In this document: positions 1 through 11,354 of the stretch, piece by piece
How positions within the stretch are numbered: position 1 is the first letter of the stretch
Layout: every line of letters begins with the position of its first letter
NCBI RefSeq assembly: GCF_016801865.2
Contig: NC_068938.1
Coordinates: 16,897,452 to 16,961,451 of the forward strand
DNA length: 64,000 nt
Reading direction: 5' to 3'
Source of the DNA: Culex pipiens pallens
Taxonomy: Eukaryota > Arthropoda > Insecta > Diptera > Culicidae
Program-made: the position numbers and the translations under genes
The notes under the pieces: generated by a model
What the model saw: only the letters and a program-made list of their open reading frames with translations
Database searches by the model: none
What the model was told of the DNA's origin: nothing

Positions 1-710
1 GTCCGGACAGCGGTTGGAGAAGTTGACCTTTGAAGAGATTGCAGCTCAAGCGTTCGTGTTCTTCTTTGCTGGCTTTGAAACTTCTGCTACGACCATGACG
101 TTTGCGCTGCATTTGCTTGCTACGCATCCAGACGTTCAGGAGAAGGGAAGAAGTTGTGTCCTAGATGTATTGAGCAGACATGACAACAAGTTTAGCTACG
201 AAGCCATCATGGAGATGACCTATCTGGATTGGATCATCAATGGTGAGGTGATGTGCTAAGATTCTGTAAAAATCTAACAAGCAACTCTTTACAGAAACCC
301 TTCGTATCTACCCACCAGTAGCAACGCTGCACAGGATGACCACAAAACCATACAAGCTACCGAATGGATCCATCATCCCGAAAGGAACCGGACTTTGCAT
401 CCCAAATCTAGCCATCCAGCGTGACCCACAACACTTCCCAGACCCTCTAAAATTCCGTCCGGAGCGCTTCTCCGAGGAAGAAAAGTCAACCCGTCACCCG
501 TTCAGCTACCTTCCGTTCGGCGAAGGTCCCCGAATCTGCATTGGGATGCGGTTTGGCCTGCTCCAGACGCGGATGGGACTGGCGCTGCTGCTGAAGAGTT
601 ACCGATTCAGTCTGTGCTCGAGGTCACCCGTTCCGCTGGTGATCGACCCGGTGAATTTGATTCACGGACCAGCCGGGGACGTTTGGTTGGGCATTGAGAA
701 GGTTCAGTAG
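1..710 (+). CDS. P450-1: cytochrome P450, CYP6 family, 3' part only
   Basis: Truncated by the left window edge. The visible coding sequence is join(2..242, 295..710), about 80 codons of exon 1 and all of exon 2. Exon 1 starts just before the I helix and shows the oxygen-binding motif AGFETSA. The 52-bp intron 243-294 (GT..AG) interrupts the E codon of ETLR in phase 1. Exon 2 carries ETLR, the PERF motif and the heme loop PFGEGPRICIGMRFG, with the Cys thiolate ligand at nt 537-539. The product would be an ER-anchored monooxygenase, as in other CYP6 enzymes. The stop is TAG at 708-710, with AATAAA hexamers at 778-783 and 841-846. The next gene, P450-2, starts only 468 bp downstream in the same direction. 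The N-terminus and promoter are outside the window. I am sure of the family, not of the subfamily. Confidence 0.93.
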
Positions 711-1178
711 ATTAAAGGTTGGCACAAAGTGCGCTTAAGCATCACAAGATTTGGTCAATGAGTTACCAGTGAATCAAAATAAAGGAGCTTTAAGAGTACC
801 GGCATGAATGAACCAGTTCATGAATCATGTTTTGTTTGTAAATAAAGAAGGCCTTGCCCCAACCTTGACTGCACGTGGTTGTGTGACCCGTGCAGAGCAC
901 GCACACGTTCAGCGTTCGATATGGTTACATAATTTTATTGCTGTGTTCGTTCTGACCGGATTCAACAGTGTGTTGATTCAATCTTCGCGAGAAATCCTCT
1001 TTGTAATGAGGACAGCAGTAGTTGAGTTCTCGACAGTCATCTAAGCGGTGTTCGCTTCAATTCAGCGAAAAGCTGAGCCACTGTGTAATTATTTGCTCTG
1101 GAAATGTCCGATATCCACTATCTTGGCTCGTTCAACTAGATAACTCGTTAGTCTCGTACCAACAGTCCCCTCGGCAAG
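711..1178. other. Intergenic P450-1/P450-2: 3' UTR and promoter region
   Basis: A 468-bp spacer that must hold the 3' UTR of P450-1 (AATAAA at 778-783 and 841-846) and the promoter of P450-2. Two WGATAR sites lie close to the P450-2 start: CTATCT (the complement of AGATAG) at 1118-1123 and AGATAA at 1138-1143. I see no clear TATA box. Longer readings through this stretch in other frames look like chance. Confidence 0.5.
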
Positions 1179-2734
1179 ATGTGGATCTACCTGCTGATAA
1201 CGGTTATCACGCTCTCGATTTGGTTCGTGCGACGAAAGTACTCCTTCTGGAAGCGCCACAATGTCCCCTTTATCGAGCCGCGGTTCCCGTTCGGCAACAT
1301 CCAGGCCGTCGGACGGCGCGTCCACTCGTCCCAGCTGATGACCCGCTTCTACACGCAAACGAAGGGCAAGCATCCGTTCGTCGGGATCTTCTTCTTCACC
1401 AATCCGGTCGCGCTGGCGCTCGATCTGGAGTTTGTCAAGTCCGTACTGGTGCGTGACTTTGCGTACTTCCACGACCGTGGAGTGTACTTCAACGAGAAGG
1501 ACGACCCAATCTCCGGACACCTGTTCAACATCGAAGGAACGCGATGGACGAACCTGCGGAAGAAGCTAATTCCGACCTTCTCCTCCGGCAAGATGAAGAT
1601 GATGTGTCCAACTATCGTGACCGTGGCGGATCGCTTCCGCGAGTGCATCCAGAAGCACATCAGCGAAGAGTCCGAGGTGGAGATGAAGGACCTGCTGGCA
1701 CGGTTCACCACCGACGTCATCGGAACGTGCGCCTTCGGCATCGACTGCAACAGCTTGAACGACCCGGACGTGGAGTTCCGCAAGATGGGCAAAAAAGTGT
1801 TTGAGCTACCGCCGAGGAGGATGCTAAAGTTCTTCTTCATGGCGACGTTCAAGGAGTTGGCGCGCAAGTTCCACATCAAGGGCACTGCCGAAGACGTGTC
1901 GGAGTTCTTTTTCAAGGTCGTTCGCGAAACTATCGAGTATCGAGAGCGCAACAATGTGCAGCGAAACGACTTCATGAACCTGTTGATTCAGCTCAAAGAT
2001 AACGGCGAGCTGGACGGGTCGGATGAGAGTGTTGGTAGTTTGAGCTTCAATGAAGTGGTGGCGCAGGCGTTCGTGTTTTTCCTCGGGGGTTTCGAGACTT
2101 CGAGTACGACGATGTCGTACTGTTTGTACGAGCTGTCGCTGAACACGGAGATTCAGGAAAGGGCAAGACAGTGCGTGAGGGATGCTGTGAAGAAGCATGG
2201 AGGGTTGAACTACGAAGCAGCTATAGACATGGACTACATCGAGCAGTGTATCAACGGTAAGATCTGCTTCAAGTTTCAAAACAAAATTCAACGCCTAATT
2301 CACTCTCCGTAGAATCACTCCGCAAGTACCCCCCAGGGGCCAACCTGATCCGCAGCGTCACCAAGGACTACGCCGTCCCCGACTCCGACCTCGTCTTCCA
2401 CAAGGGCATGAACGTGATGATCCCGGTCTACGCCATCCACCACGATCCGGAGTACTGGCCCGACCCGGAACAGTTCAACCCGGACCGGTTCGCCCCGGAG
2501 GAAACGGCCAAACGCAGACCGTTCACGTTCATGCCGTTCGGAGAGGGGCCGAGGATCTGCATCGCGGCGCGGTTCGGAATTCTCGAGACGAAGATTGGCC
2601 TGGCGACCCTGCTGATGAACTTTAGGTTTTCACGGTGCTCCAAGTCGGTGGTGCCGCTGGTGATTTCGCCGCGGCATGCGGTGCTGACGCCGGAGGGTGG
2701 GCTTTGGTTGAAGGTCGAGAAGTTGGGGGAATGA
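1179..2734 (+). CDS. P450-2: cytochrome P450, CYP6 family
   Basis: CDS join(1179..2256, 2313..2734), 499 residues, normal for a CYP6. The ATG at 1179 puts a hydrophobic ER anchor at residues 1-17 followed by RRK and the hinge PRFPFGN (34-40). The C-helix WTNLR is at 123-127, the I-helix GGFETSS at 303-309, ExxR (ESLR) at 360-363, PDRF at 416-419, and the heme loop PFGEGPRICIA at 434-444 with Cys442. The residue two after the ligand Cys is Ala where every other gene here has Gly; Ala is tolerated in the family signature. The intron 2257-2312 is 56 bp, phase 1, within the Glu360 codon. AATAAA lies at 2793-2798. It is a tandem neighbour of P450-1 and P450-3. It looks intact. Confidence 0.95.
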
Positions 2735-4052
2735 TGTGATAAATCAGTGATTTTATTAGGAGAAATTGTAACCTTATTTTAAACTTAAATGGAATAAAAC
2801 ACCGAAGTTTTTATTTTTTCTAAATTCGAAAACAACATGATTTCAAAATTTATTTTTGGAGTTTTCATTTGTAATTTTCATTTCATCTAAATTGAAAGAT
2901 TTTAACCTTTTTAATGAAATAAATAAATAAATTAGGAAATAAGTAATTATTCTGTGGATGCAAGTGTAGACAAGCTCGACTTCATTGGAATATTTCGACG
3001 CCGTCGTGCTACCTTGTCGTATGTCGATTTTTGACGTTCCGAGATAAACGCATTTCCAAAGATTTTTTTGAAATGGTCCTATAAACTATTGTCTTCATAT
3101 GTTTATAGGACCTATTCAAAAAAAACTCTAGATTTAAATGTTTGGCATGAAATAAACAAAAACGAGAGCATGCAATGTAAACAATAACAAACACGTTTTG
3201 TTTGGTTGACCATTCTGTGCATTGTTCCGAAGTTTGGTTGAATTTGGTTACCGGAGTCCCGAAATAAAATTGAAAATGTTTACGGTAGTCAAGCTCGTAT
3301 CTATGTCAAACGCGTTCTGACCTGAAATCCCTTTGGCCAATTGTCGCACTTACATCAATTTTTAGGCTGTGTCAAGATAGCACGACAAGATTGAAACTTC
3401 TTCTATATGAAAGGTGACAAAAATGCACGGAGTTTTTTCGGTTTTTATTGAATATCTCAGGGTTGAAATCGAATTTTGGGTATCTGTGAAAGTCAAAAGG
3501 TGAGGCATTGTGAGCTGCACAAAATGGCGTTCTTAACTATTTTTTTCCAAAATGCACGTACGATAAGTTAGCACGACAGCGACGATTTGAAAATATTGTG
3601 ATCTGTTGAATGGGATGTTTTGAGAAGTCCGAAAGCGAATTGAACTCACTCCAGCTCACTCTCTTTTCAAATTTCTCTCGTGAGGGACTTTATCTGAGAA
3701 AAGTTAGAGTAAGCAAGAATGAATATTAATATTCGCGTTATTTACAAACCAACCACCATTCAGTTGTCGAACGTGCGACTGTGAACATTCCTTCGAGTGA
3801 TTTGAAATTGCCGGCTTCGACTGGGACGCAAGGTGAGATAAGTGAGTTGTTATTTTTCCAATTCGAGCAATATGTATTGTGTATTGATACCAAAAACCCT
3901 GATAAGGGGAAAATTGAATGTCATCCAAAAAAATGCACAAACGAGAAAAAATTTAAAAGTCATTGAATAAGATTCTAATCTCAGATGACACATCTCAGCT
4001 AAAAATAACTCAAGACACAATTGATTGATGCCTCGAATTTGCGTTCCAGACT
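2735..4052. other. Intergenic P450-2/P450-3, AT-rich, no gene seen
   Basis: About 1.3 kb. It contains the P450-2 poly(A) signal, a short inverted repeat around 3080-3115 (CCTATAAAC facing GTTTATAGG), and two separate stretches mentioning 'gtcgtgctacc / agcacgac' near 3005 and 3378, which suggests decayed repeat DNA. The proximal 250 bp has AGATAA at 3836-3841 upstream of P450-3. No reading frame here looks like a gene. Confidence 0.4.
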
Positions 4053-5608
4053 ATGATCTACCTCGCCCTCATAGCGGTAGCGACGCTGCTGGTGCTGTTC
4101 GTCCGCCAGCGCTACAACTACTGGAAGGTGCGTGGCGTGCCGTACCTGGATCCAGTGTTCCCAGCTGGGAACGTGTGGGGACTCGGAACGCGTCTTCACC
4201 TGTCCGAGGTGCTTCAAAAGTGCTACGAAAAACTCAAGGGAAAGGGTCCCTTCGGTGGGGTGTTCTTCTTCTTAGGACCAACAGTGCTTGCCACCGATTT
4301 GGACTTTATCAAAACGATTCTGGTGAAGGATTTCCAGTACTTTCACGATCGATCGTTTTACTATAACGAAAAGGACGACCCGTTGACGGGACATCTGTTC
4401 ACGATCGAGGGGCAGCGGTGGAAGAATTTGCGCGCCAAGTTGACTCCAACGTTCACCTCTGGAAAGATGAAGCTGATGTTTCCGATCGTGGCGGATGTCG
4501 CAGCGGAGTTGAAAAAGTGTCTGGTTACGGAAAAAGATGAAGGTGGTGAGGTTGAGCTGAAGGATGTTCTCGCCCGATACACGACGGACGTCATTGGAAA
4601 GTGTGCCTTTGGGTTGGACTGCAACAGTTTGGAAAATCCTAACGCAGAGTTTCGAGAAATGGGTCGAAAGATCTTCACGACTACACCGCTTTCCATTATT
4701 AAGCTGTTTTTCGTCCAGCAGATAAAGCCCTTGGCTAGGAAACTTGGAGTTACCGTGTTAAACCAAGAAGTTACCAAATACTTCCTGAAGGCCGTGAAGG
4801 ATACCGTTGAGTATCGTGAAAGCAACAATGTCGAACGAAATGACTTTATGAACTTGCTGATCAAGCTGAAGAATGCAGAACCCGTTGATGAAGGATCGTC
4901 ACGATCCATGGAGAAACTATCCCTCAATGAGATATCAGCTCAAGCGTTTGTATTTTTCTTCGCTGGATTCGAGACGTCCTCAACCCTTATGTCATTCTGC
5001 TTGTACGAGCTAGCGATGAACCAAGAACTTCAAGATCGCGCCAGACAAAACGTACGTTATGCTCTGAACCAGCACGGATCGTTGACGTACGAAGCGATTC
5101 ATGACATGAAATACCTGGAAAATTGCATCTTCGGTACGACTTAAATCAACACTCCATTTCAACTCCTAAACCACCCTCCCTTTCAGAAACCCTCCGAATC
5201 TACCCACCGGCATCAATTCTCTTCCGCATCGCCACCCAAGACTACCGCGTCCCGGACACCGACTTCACAATCGAAAAGGGAACCGCCACCAACATTACAG
5301 TGCTAGCGATCCACCGTGATCCGGAGATCTACCCGGACCCGATGAAATTCGACCCGGAGCGGTTCAACCCGGACCAGGTGGCCAAACGGCACCCGTTTGC
5401 GTTTCTCCCGTTCGGGGAGGGTCCACGTGTTTGCATTGGGATGCGCTTTGCGCTGATGCAAACCCGAGTGGGGCTGGCAACACTGCTGCAGAACTTCCGC
5501 TTTACGGTGTCGCCGCGGACGAGGATTCCGGCGAAAATTAATCCCGCCAGTGGGATTATTATGGCTGAGGGAGGGTTGTACTTGCAGGTGGATCGAATTG
5601 GTAATTGA
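4053..5608 (+). CDS. P450-3: cytochrome P450, CYP6 family
   Basis: CDS join(4053..5133, 5187..5608), 500 residues. The N-terminal anchor covers residues 1-17 (MIYLALIAVATLLVLFV), followed by RQRYNYWK. WKNLR is at 123-127, AGFETSS at 304-310, ETLR at 361-364, DPERF near 416-420, and the heme loop PFGEGPRVCIGMRFA has Cys443. The intron 5134-5186 is 53 bp, phase 1, in the Glu361 codon. It resembles P450-4 closely: both have the N-terminal YNYWKVRGVPYL and the stretch DPERFNPDQVAKRHPFA. The two therefore look like a duplicated pair now separated by 5.7 kb of repeats. The start is the first ATG followed by a membrane anchor. I find no canonical AATAAA near the stop. It looks intact. Confidence 0.95.
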
Positions 5609-5845
5609 TCAAATGAGATTAAATGATGAAAATCGGATTGATTTTTCCGCTGATTTTTGTCTGTCAAAAGCAAACTTAATTGGCATGATATATTCAGTTA
5701 TACTTTATAAATGAAAACTTAATAGATTTCCTTTGTTTATATTCTAAAAATAAGAAAAAAAAACCTTGGAGGAAATGAGTTAATATAGCTTTGGCTGAAA
5801 TCAGCAAAGAGAAACGAAAATTTTTCATTTAGAATGTGCATTTTT

Positions 5846-6540
5846 TAAGGGGTTACATACATGTTAGAAATCACAAAATTACATATTACAGAAAATTTAT
5901 CGAATCCACTGAAAAAATGATTATCAATCACTCCTGGAAGTTTCATGAAGATATTTCATGATTAACTGAGTAAGAGATGATTTTAGCTCAAAGTTTTGCC
6001 ACGCGCAAAGCGGACTGTTTAACTTTTTGAGCGCTTTTCTCTAAACTCCGAGTTGATTTACGGGTGCCACGATATCTCAAGATTTGATCGACAAAATTGG
6101 CTGAAATTTGGGGCGAAGACACTCAAGACATATCCCGTGTGCATGACGAAACTCGACTTTGAAGTTTTGTTTTAAAAAACAAAAATCAAAAACTGTCAAT
6201 TTTTGTATGAAAAACATAAAAATATATTTATCTTTTTAAAAAAATAAACTTTTTGAAAATCGGCATTCGTCATGCACACGGGACCTGTTAAACAAGTCTC
6301 CACTAAAATTTTGAGCCGATTTGGCCATAGCATTGAGATATCGTGGCAACCGTTTTTTGAAACTTCTAACCTCAAATAGCTATATCTCGGCAATCATACA
6401 ACCAAATGTTATCAAATATGTTTTGTTAACAGATGAAAATGTTTTTTTTAATACACTGTGAACAGATTTAAAAAAAAATAATGTGTGCTCATACCAACCT
6501 CTGATTTTTTTGCCGATTCACATGTATGTTTCCCCTTTAT
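5846..6540. repeat. Foldback (MITE-like) element with AAGGGG termini
   Basis: The left end AAGGGGTTACATACATG (5847-5863) faces the right end CATGTATGTTTCCCCTTT (about 6521-6538). Inside, the segment from about 6066 (GCCACGATATCTCAA) is mirrored by GAGATATCGTGGC at about 6331-6343, and 'cccgtgtgcatgacg' by 'cgtcatgcacacggg'. The arms are diverged, so this is an old copy. I see no coding capacity. A TTAA-like target is possible on the left but is not duplicated cleanly. Confidence 0.6.
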
Positions 6541-6717
6541 GCATTTTTTATATGTGTCCAGAATTATTTCTTCTTAATTTTCATTTTTTCTGGTATTCTC
6601 TATGCAAAGTCAAGCCATTGTGCATCAGTTGTTTTTGTTCAAATACAAAATTCAAAAATCTGTATCTTGAGAAGGGATTTCTGATCGATTTAGTGTTTTT
6701 GACAAAGTTAAAGAATA

Positions 6718-8441
6718 TGGGTCATTCCTTCCCAAGTGACCACGCGTCCAACATCGACCTTCACCAAATCTGCTCATATTTGGCATGGGGGTTGTTTTTG
6801 CTCCAAAAACAAAGAATCCCAAGTTTGGTGACATTTGGTCCAACCCCGCGCCCGTGGCACCCCCCTCTTTTTCTGTGATTTTTGAAAAACCTCATTTTTG
6901 AAATGCATTTTTCTAAGAGAAAAGTTTACAAAAAGTCAACTTTTGGGTATGTAAATTTGAAGATTTTTTGACGTAGAATCGAATGGCGTACTCAAAATTT
7001 ACGTACAGTGTTGCCAGATATGAAAATTTTGCGATTTAAGTTTTAAAATGCATTTTTAACCCTTTGTACGAGCACTTACGGGAAAACTGACAATTGCAAT
7101 CGATTGCTGAGAATTTTTTACATTAAATTCAATCAAAAACTCAGGGTAAATTGGATATTTCTTGAGATATCACATTTTTAAGTTGGAAAGCCCTGTATTG
7201 CACAGCAAATGTTTTACTTAACCATCAATTTTCAACAGTACATTGCGTTAGAGCATAGTAGGCCTTGAAATTTGAAGATTTTTTAAAATTTCGTAGCGGA
7301 AGTAAGTGAATGTGAAATTAAATGAAATTGAATTCATGTATGTAGCTAACCTGTAAATATGACCTCAATTGGTTAAGGTTTAGCGGGTCCTTTTTTTTGT
7401 AACTTCAATCTATTTAGTATGAGGAATTTTCACTTTTTACATCTTCTTCGACAAAGTTTCCCAAAACGCTATCAAAGTTTCTTAAAGATTTTCCGGGGAA
7501 TAACTTTGTATAGAACATCGCAAAGCGCTAGGAATGGATCCCTGAAAGATACAGGTTAATTTTTTGGGCATGTTTTTAAATTTTGCCAAAAATTCTCCAA
7601 AAATTCATCAGGTCAAAATTTGACTCACTAATTCAGGTTTAAAACCTTAACCAAATGACCTCATATTTACAGGATAGCTTCTGAGGCCATAATACTTGGC
7701 AATTCCGGTTGATGCGCTCAAAATTAAATCTTTTGTCATTTTCATTTATCCGTGAACCACGCCAAGTCTTGCCAAGACGGGGGTTCAAATACATACATAC
7801 AATACATACATACATACAGACATGAATTCAATTTCATTTAATTTCACATTCACTTACTTCCGCTACGAAATTTTAAAAAATCTTCAAATTTCAAGGCCTA
7901 CTATGCTCTAACGCAATGTACTGTTGAAAATTGATGGTTAAGTAAAACATTTGCTGTGCAATACAGGGCTTTCCAACTTAAAAATGTGATATCTCAAGAA
8001 ATATCCAATTTACCCTGAGTTTTTGATTGAATTTAATGTAAAAAATTCTCAGCAATCGATTGCAATTGTCAGTTTTCCCGTAAGTGCTCGTCCAAAGGGT
8101 TAAAAATGCATTTTAAAACTTAAATCGCAAAATTTTCATATCTGGCAACACTGTACGTAAATTTTGAGTACGCCAACCGATTCTACGTCAAAAAATCTTC
8201 AAATTTGCATACCCAAAAGTTGACTTTTTGAAAACTTTTCTCTTAGAAAAATGCATTTCAAAAATGAGGTTTTTCAAAAATCACAGAAAAAGAGGGGGGT
8301 GCCACGGGCGCGGGGGTGGACCAAATGTCACCAAACTTGGGATTCTTTGTTTTTGGGGCAAAAACAACCCCCATGCCAAATATGAGCAGATTTGGTGAAG
8401 GTCGATGTTGGACGCGTGGTCACTTGGGAAGGAATGACCCA
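6718..8441. mobile_element. Foldback element with TGGGTCATTCC termini, TA target
   Basis: An inverted repeat of about 1.72 kb. The left arm (6718 to about 7340) is mirrored by the right arm (about 7820-8441). The termini are TGGGTCATTCC and GGAATGACCCA, flanked by TA on both sides (gaaTA / TAaac). The arms are about 620 bp and nearly identical, which suggests a young copy. The middle of about 480 bp holds a further inverted pair (cctgtaaatatgacctcaa at 7350-7368 against its complement near 7659-7676) and a CATACATA run near 7790-7820. There is no transposase reading frame, so it is non-autonomous. The same 11-bp termini end a second, otherwise different element at 51924-54200. Confidence 0.8.
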
Positions 8442-9424
8442 TAAACATATGAAAGACAATGGCTTATAGGATCTTTTCTTCTTTTTGTCTGCCTGTGTGG
8501 ATTTGTTTTTGCCCACCTTGACTAGAGCTGAGGGACAAAAACTTAAAGAAAATTACCGGCCTTAAAATCGCCAAAATATTTATAATTTCATGCCATTCAA
8601 TCATATTTAAAAAAAATTGCGGGATTTATTTGAATCAAATTTTAAAATTATTATATTTCAATGTTTACAAATGGTTTGAAAGCACTTTTTTCTTAAAATG
8701 CACTTTTCTTTCCTTTTTTTAAATAAATAAAATAACTCAAAACATAAGCCAAATAAAATAAATTAAAGAATAACAAAGAACCACCTTTTTGGTGTGTTAT
8801 TCTAGTTCTACAAGAAATTTAAAGTAAATATCATGAAAAAAGGTTTACACCTTCCAAAAAATAAAAAAATTAAACTTTGTTGGACAAAAAATATTTAAAA
8901 AACTGCAATTGCTTAAGTTTAAAAGAATGCTAAATTTCTCTTAAAATTGATGACCATATTGTTACGTAATTTTTCAAAAGAACTGTTTACGTTTGGAAGG
9001 ATGTAATAACCAAATTAAATTATTGTTTCATGCGCCATTCTTAAATCAGTAAATTGCCAGTTTTGGAATAAATGCAAAAAACTTAAAACTAACTCTAAAC
9101 AGGATTTTGCAAGGTTGGTTCACAGTTCTTTTTACAGAATTGTCATTGAAATACTCTTTTTTTTCTACTCATTTTCATCAAGTTGTTTTTTTATATCTGC
9201 ACAGTGTGATTTCCAAAAACGTACCATGGGATTTAAACACTTTGTTCGTGGTTCCCATTTTCATGAACGCTTGTTCACGATTTTGGGAGCTCTTTTTTCT
9301 CCGTGTGTATTTTACAAAACGGCCTGCGTAAAACTACTTTTGGTGCAATATTCCCATAAAGAAACATGTGCACTGCATAAAAAAGTTGCTAATAAATACT
9401 TAAAATAAGTGTCAGTACACAGCA
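8442..9424. other. AT-rich spacer with a half MITE copy
   Basis: No gene seen. 9206-9308 matches half of the small inverted-repeat element at 36238-36393 in reverse orientation, sharing the end CTCCGTG and the inner 'gaacgcttgttcacgattttggga'. The last 23 bp (9402-9424) are the left target-site duplication of the retroposon that follows. Confidence 0.5.
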
Positions 9425-9426
9425 GA

Positions 9427-9500
9427 GACCGGTCCGTGGCTTAATGGCTACGGCTCCCGCCTCATAAGCGGAAGGTTCCAGGTTCGATTCCCGACCGGTC
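9427..9500 (+). other. tRNA-like module 1 of SINE (Met-like anticodon loop)
   Basis: 74 nt. GACCGGT and ACCGGTC form a perfect 7-bp acceptor-like stem. Box A is TGGCTTAATGGC and box B is GGTTCGATTCC. The anticodon loop CTCATAA reads CAT, flanked by CCGC/GCGG. The T stem has mismatches and position 8 is C, so I read it as a SINE head and not a working tRNA gene. Confidence 0.65.
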
Positions 9501-9560
9501 TCCTTGAAATTATTCGACTATAATTGAACATTAAATATGAACAAAAAACGCATGGAATCA

Positions 9561-9626
9561 GGTGGGATTCGAACTCACACCTTTGGATTGGTAGTCAGAT
9601 GCTCTAGCCACTCGGCCACCGGGGGG
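9561..9626 (-). other. tRNA-like module 2 of SINE, opposite strand
   Basis: Read on the minus strand, it has box A TGGCCGAGTGGC and box B AGTTCGAATCCC, ending in CCACC. It faces module 1, with about 60 bp between their 3' ends. The anticodon arm is degenerate. The same module recurs at 17593-17654. Confidence 0.6.
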
Positions 9627-9830
9627 TTGACACCCCTTGAGTGAATTAATCCGTAGTGGTGAAATAATGTCACAAGGTCATTTTACTATATAATACAACA
9701 ATCCCTTTCCCAACGATTCCCCTACACACACTACACACCATATTCTATAAATAACTCGAAGTGGTTGGTACGGTATGTCCTCACTTCTTCTTCTTCCCCT
9801 GATGATTCCATGAAATGTGGGTTCCGTTCA

Positions 9831-10489
9831 TACCCAAGTAGCATTTAGCAACATGATAAATTTGACTAAGTCCAGTTTTTGTTTTGTTTTGCTGTAGACA
9901 CATAAAAATGACATTTTGGCAACAATACGTTGTAATGTTGCAAACGTTTCGAATTGAAAACAACTTTGCAACAATCCATTTCGTTTTGTAATCGAAACAT
10001 ATTGAAAACTTATTGGTTTCATTGTTGCAACATGTGACTTAGCCCGATTTGTGTGCTTAGAATAATATTGAAATCAAAAATCCTTAGATACAGTTCAGCC
10101 CAACCATTAGCCCTTTCATCAATTCATCCGTGGCTCAGTGGTAGAAGCAAGGTGTGAAGATCTGAAGGTACCAGTCCAGAATCCCGACAGGGGTACTTTA
10201 GTTTTTTTGTTCAAATAGATTTTTTTTTGTTTCGCGCAAATTACACGACAACATAATGGCAACATCATGACAACACAACAAACTACTTTACCGACATATT
10301 TAGACAAACAAATTGTTTCTGAAACTTCGTCGTAACAAAGTTGAAACAAACGGGTAAATGTTGCCAACACAAAATTTTCGTGCGCTTTTTAGGGCACCAC
10401 GAGTGTTCTAACTATGTTGTGATAGCACATTTTGGGAGTTACGAAATAGTTGCATTTAAGGATCCGCAACAAAAAATGTTACTTGGGTA
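9831..10489. repeat. Nested inverted-repeat element, TACCCAAGTA ends
   Basis: The left end TACCCAAGTAGCATTT (from 9831) mirrors the right end AAATGTTACTTGGGTA (to 10489). It sits inside the retroposon 9425-10693 and is therefore younger than it. It contains many 'gttgca / tgcaac' motifs and a third, decayed tRNA-like stretch at about 10125-10192 (box A TGGCTCAGTGGTAG). Confidence 0.6.
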
Positions 10490-11236
10490 GAATCTGTCTC
10501 TTGCGGTTAATGCAACGCAGTAGGCCGGGCCGCTTTAGTGAGTGTAATACATTTCGGGGGTTCTCGAAAGTACTGCAATCATTAATAATGACAAGAAAGA
10601 ACTTGAGGCGTAATCTAACCATAAGTTCTTCCCGGATGCTTTCTTCGGACTGGCTGCGCTTGTGTTAGATTAGATTAGATTATATTAGATTAGAAAATAA
10701 GTGTCAGTACACAGCAAAAAAACCGATGGTAAAATCGCATGCAAAAGCATGCACATCACCTTCGTCAAAATAAACATTTAATATTACACTCGGCCATCAG
10801 ACCGATGAAAAACTGTAAGGATAAACGCATATATGAGCTTGACATTTCGGACAAGTAGGTTTCCCATACTGATGGGTTACATATTTCAGAGTGTAAAATC
10901 ACATAAAATTGCATAAAATATACAATATTTATTTTACACCCAGGCCTTTTACACGCAGCTGGATTACTACTTTTTTAGCTGTGTACAAGACATCTTCAAA
11001 TCACATGCTGAATATCGGAAAATATCTGAAAAAAGTTTCAGTTGAAAAAAATAACATAATAATATTACGCTATAATTGGTTATGTGAGAAGTTACACGAA
11101 TGTATTTCGCTCTCAAAGTGTCCAATACAACGCTTTCGACATCCCTAATTTGAGCAATCAACACAAATATTAACACTTCTGTCATTCAGATCTCATACAT
11201 ACTTGCACCTTCTAAGTTCATGATGCTAAGCTGTAA

Positions 11237-11250
11237 AGATAAGCTTATCT
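11237..11250. promoter_or_regulatory. Palindromic double GATA site upstream of P450-4
   Basis: AGATAAGCTTATCT is a perfect 14-bp palindrome made of two back-to-back WGATAR sites, 105 bp upstream of the P450-4 ATG. GATA factors drive midgut genes in insects; whether this site is used is inference. Confidence 0.4.
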
Positions 11251-11354
11251 TCAATACGGCTGGCTTTAGATATTGGATAGCAAACCAGTTTGGAATCAGC
11301 GTTTGAAGTAGTCGGACCTAGCTTCGCAACGAATGTTGCCTTTTTTCAATCAAA

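Larger units (their letters stand above)
9425..10693 (+). mobile_element. tRNA-headed SINE-like retroposon with TTAGA tail
   Basis: Flanked by a perfect 23-bp direct duplication (9402-9424 and 10694-10716), the mark of target-primed insertion. The 5' end is a tRNA-like module (9427-9500), followed by a second tRNA-like module on the opposite strand (9561-9626). The 3' end is (TTAGA)n at about 10664-10693. A 659-bp inverted-repeat element is nested at 9831-10489; without it the retroposon is about 610 bp. The last 200 bp match the 3' end of the insertion at 40962-42176. The dual tRNA-like head matches the element at 17249-17791. It is transcribed, if at all, by Pol III from the box A and box B of the first module. 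It has no coding capacity. Confidence 0.8.

Noticed and set aside
9427..9500. Functional tRNA-Met(CAT) gene
   Set aside because: Boxes A and B and the anticodon loop fit, but the T stem is mismatched, position 8 is C and it lies at the edge of an insertion with a target duplication. It is better explained as a SINE head.
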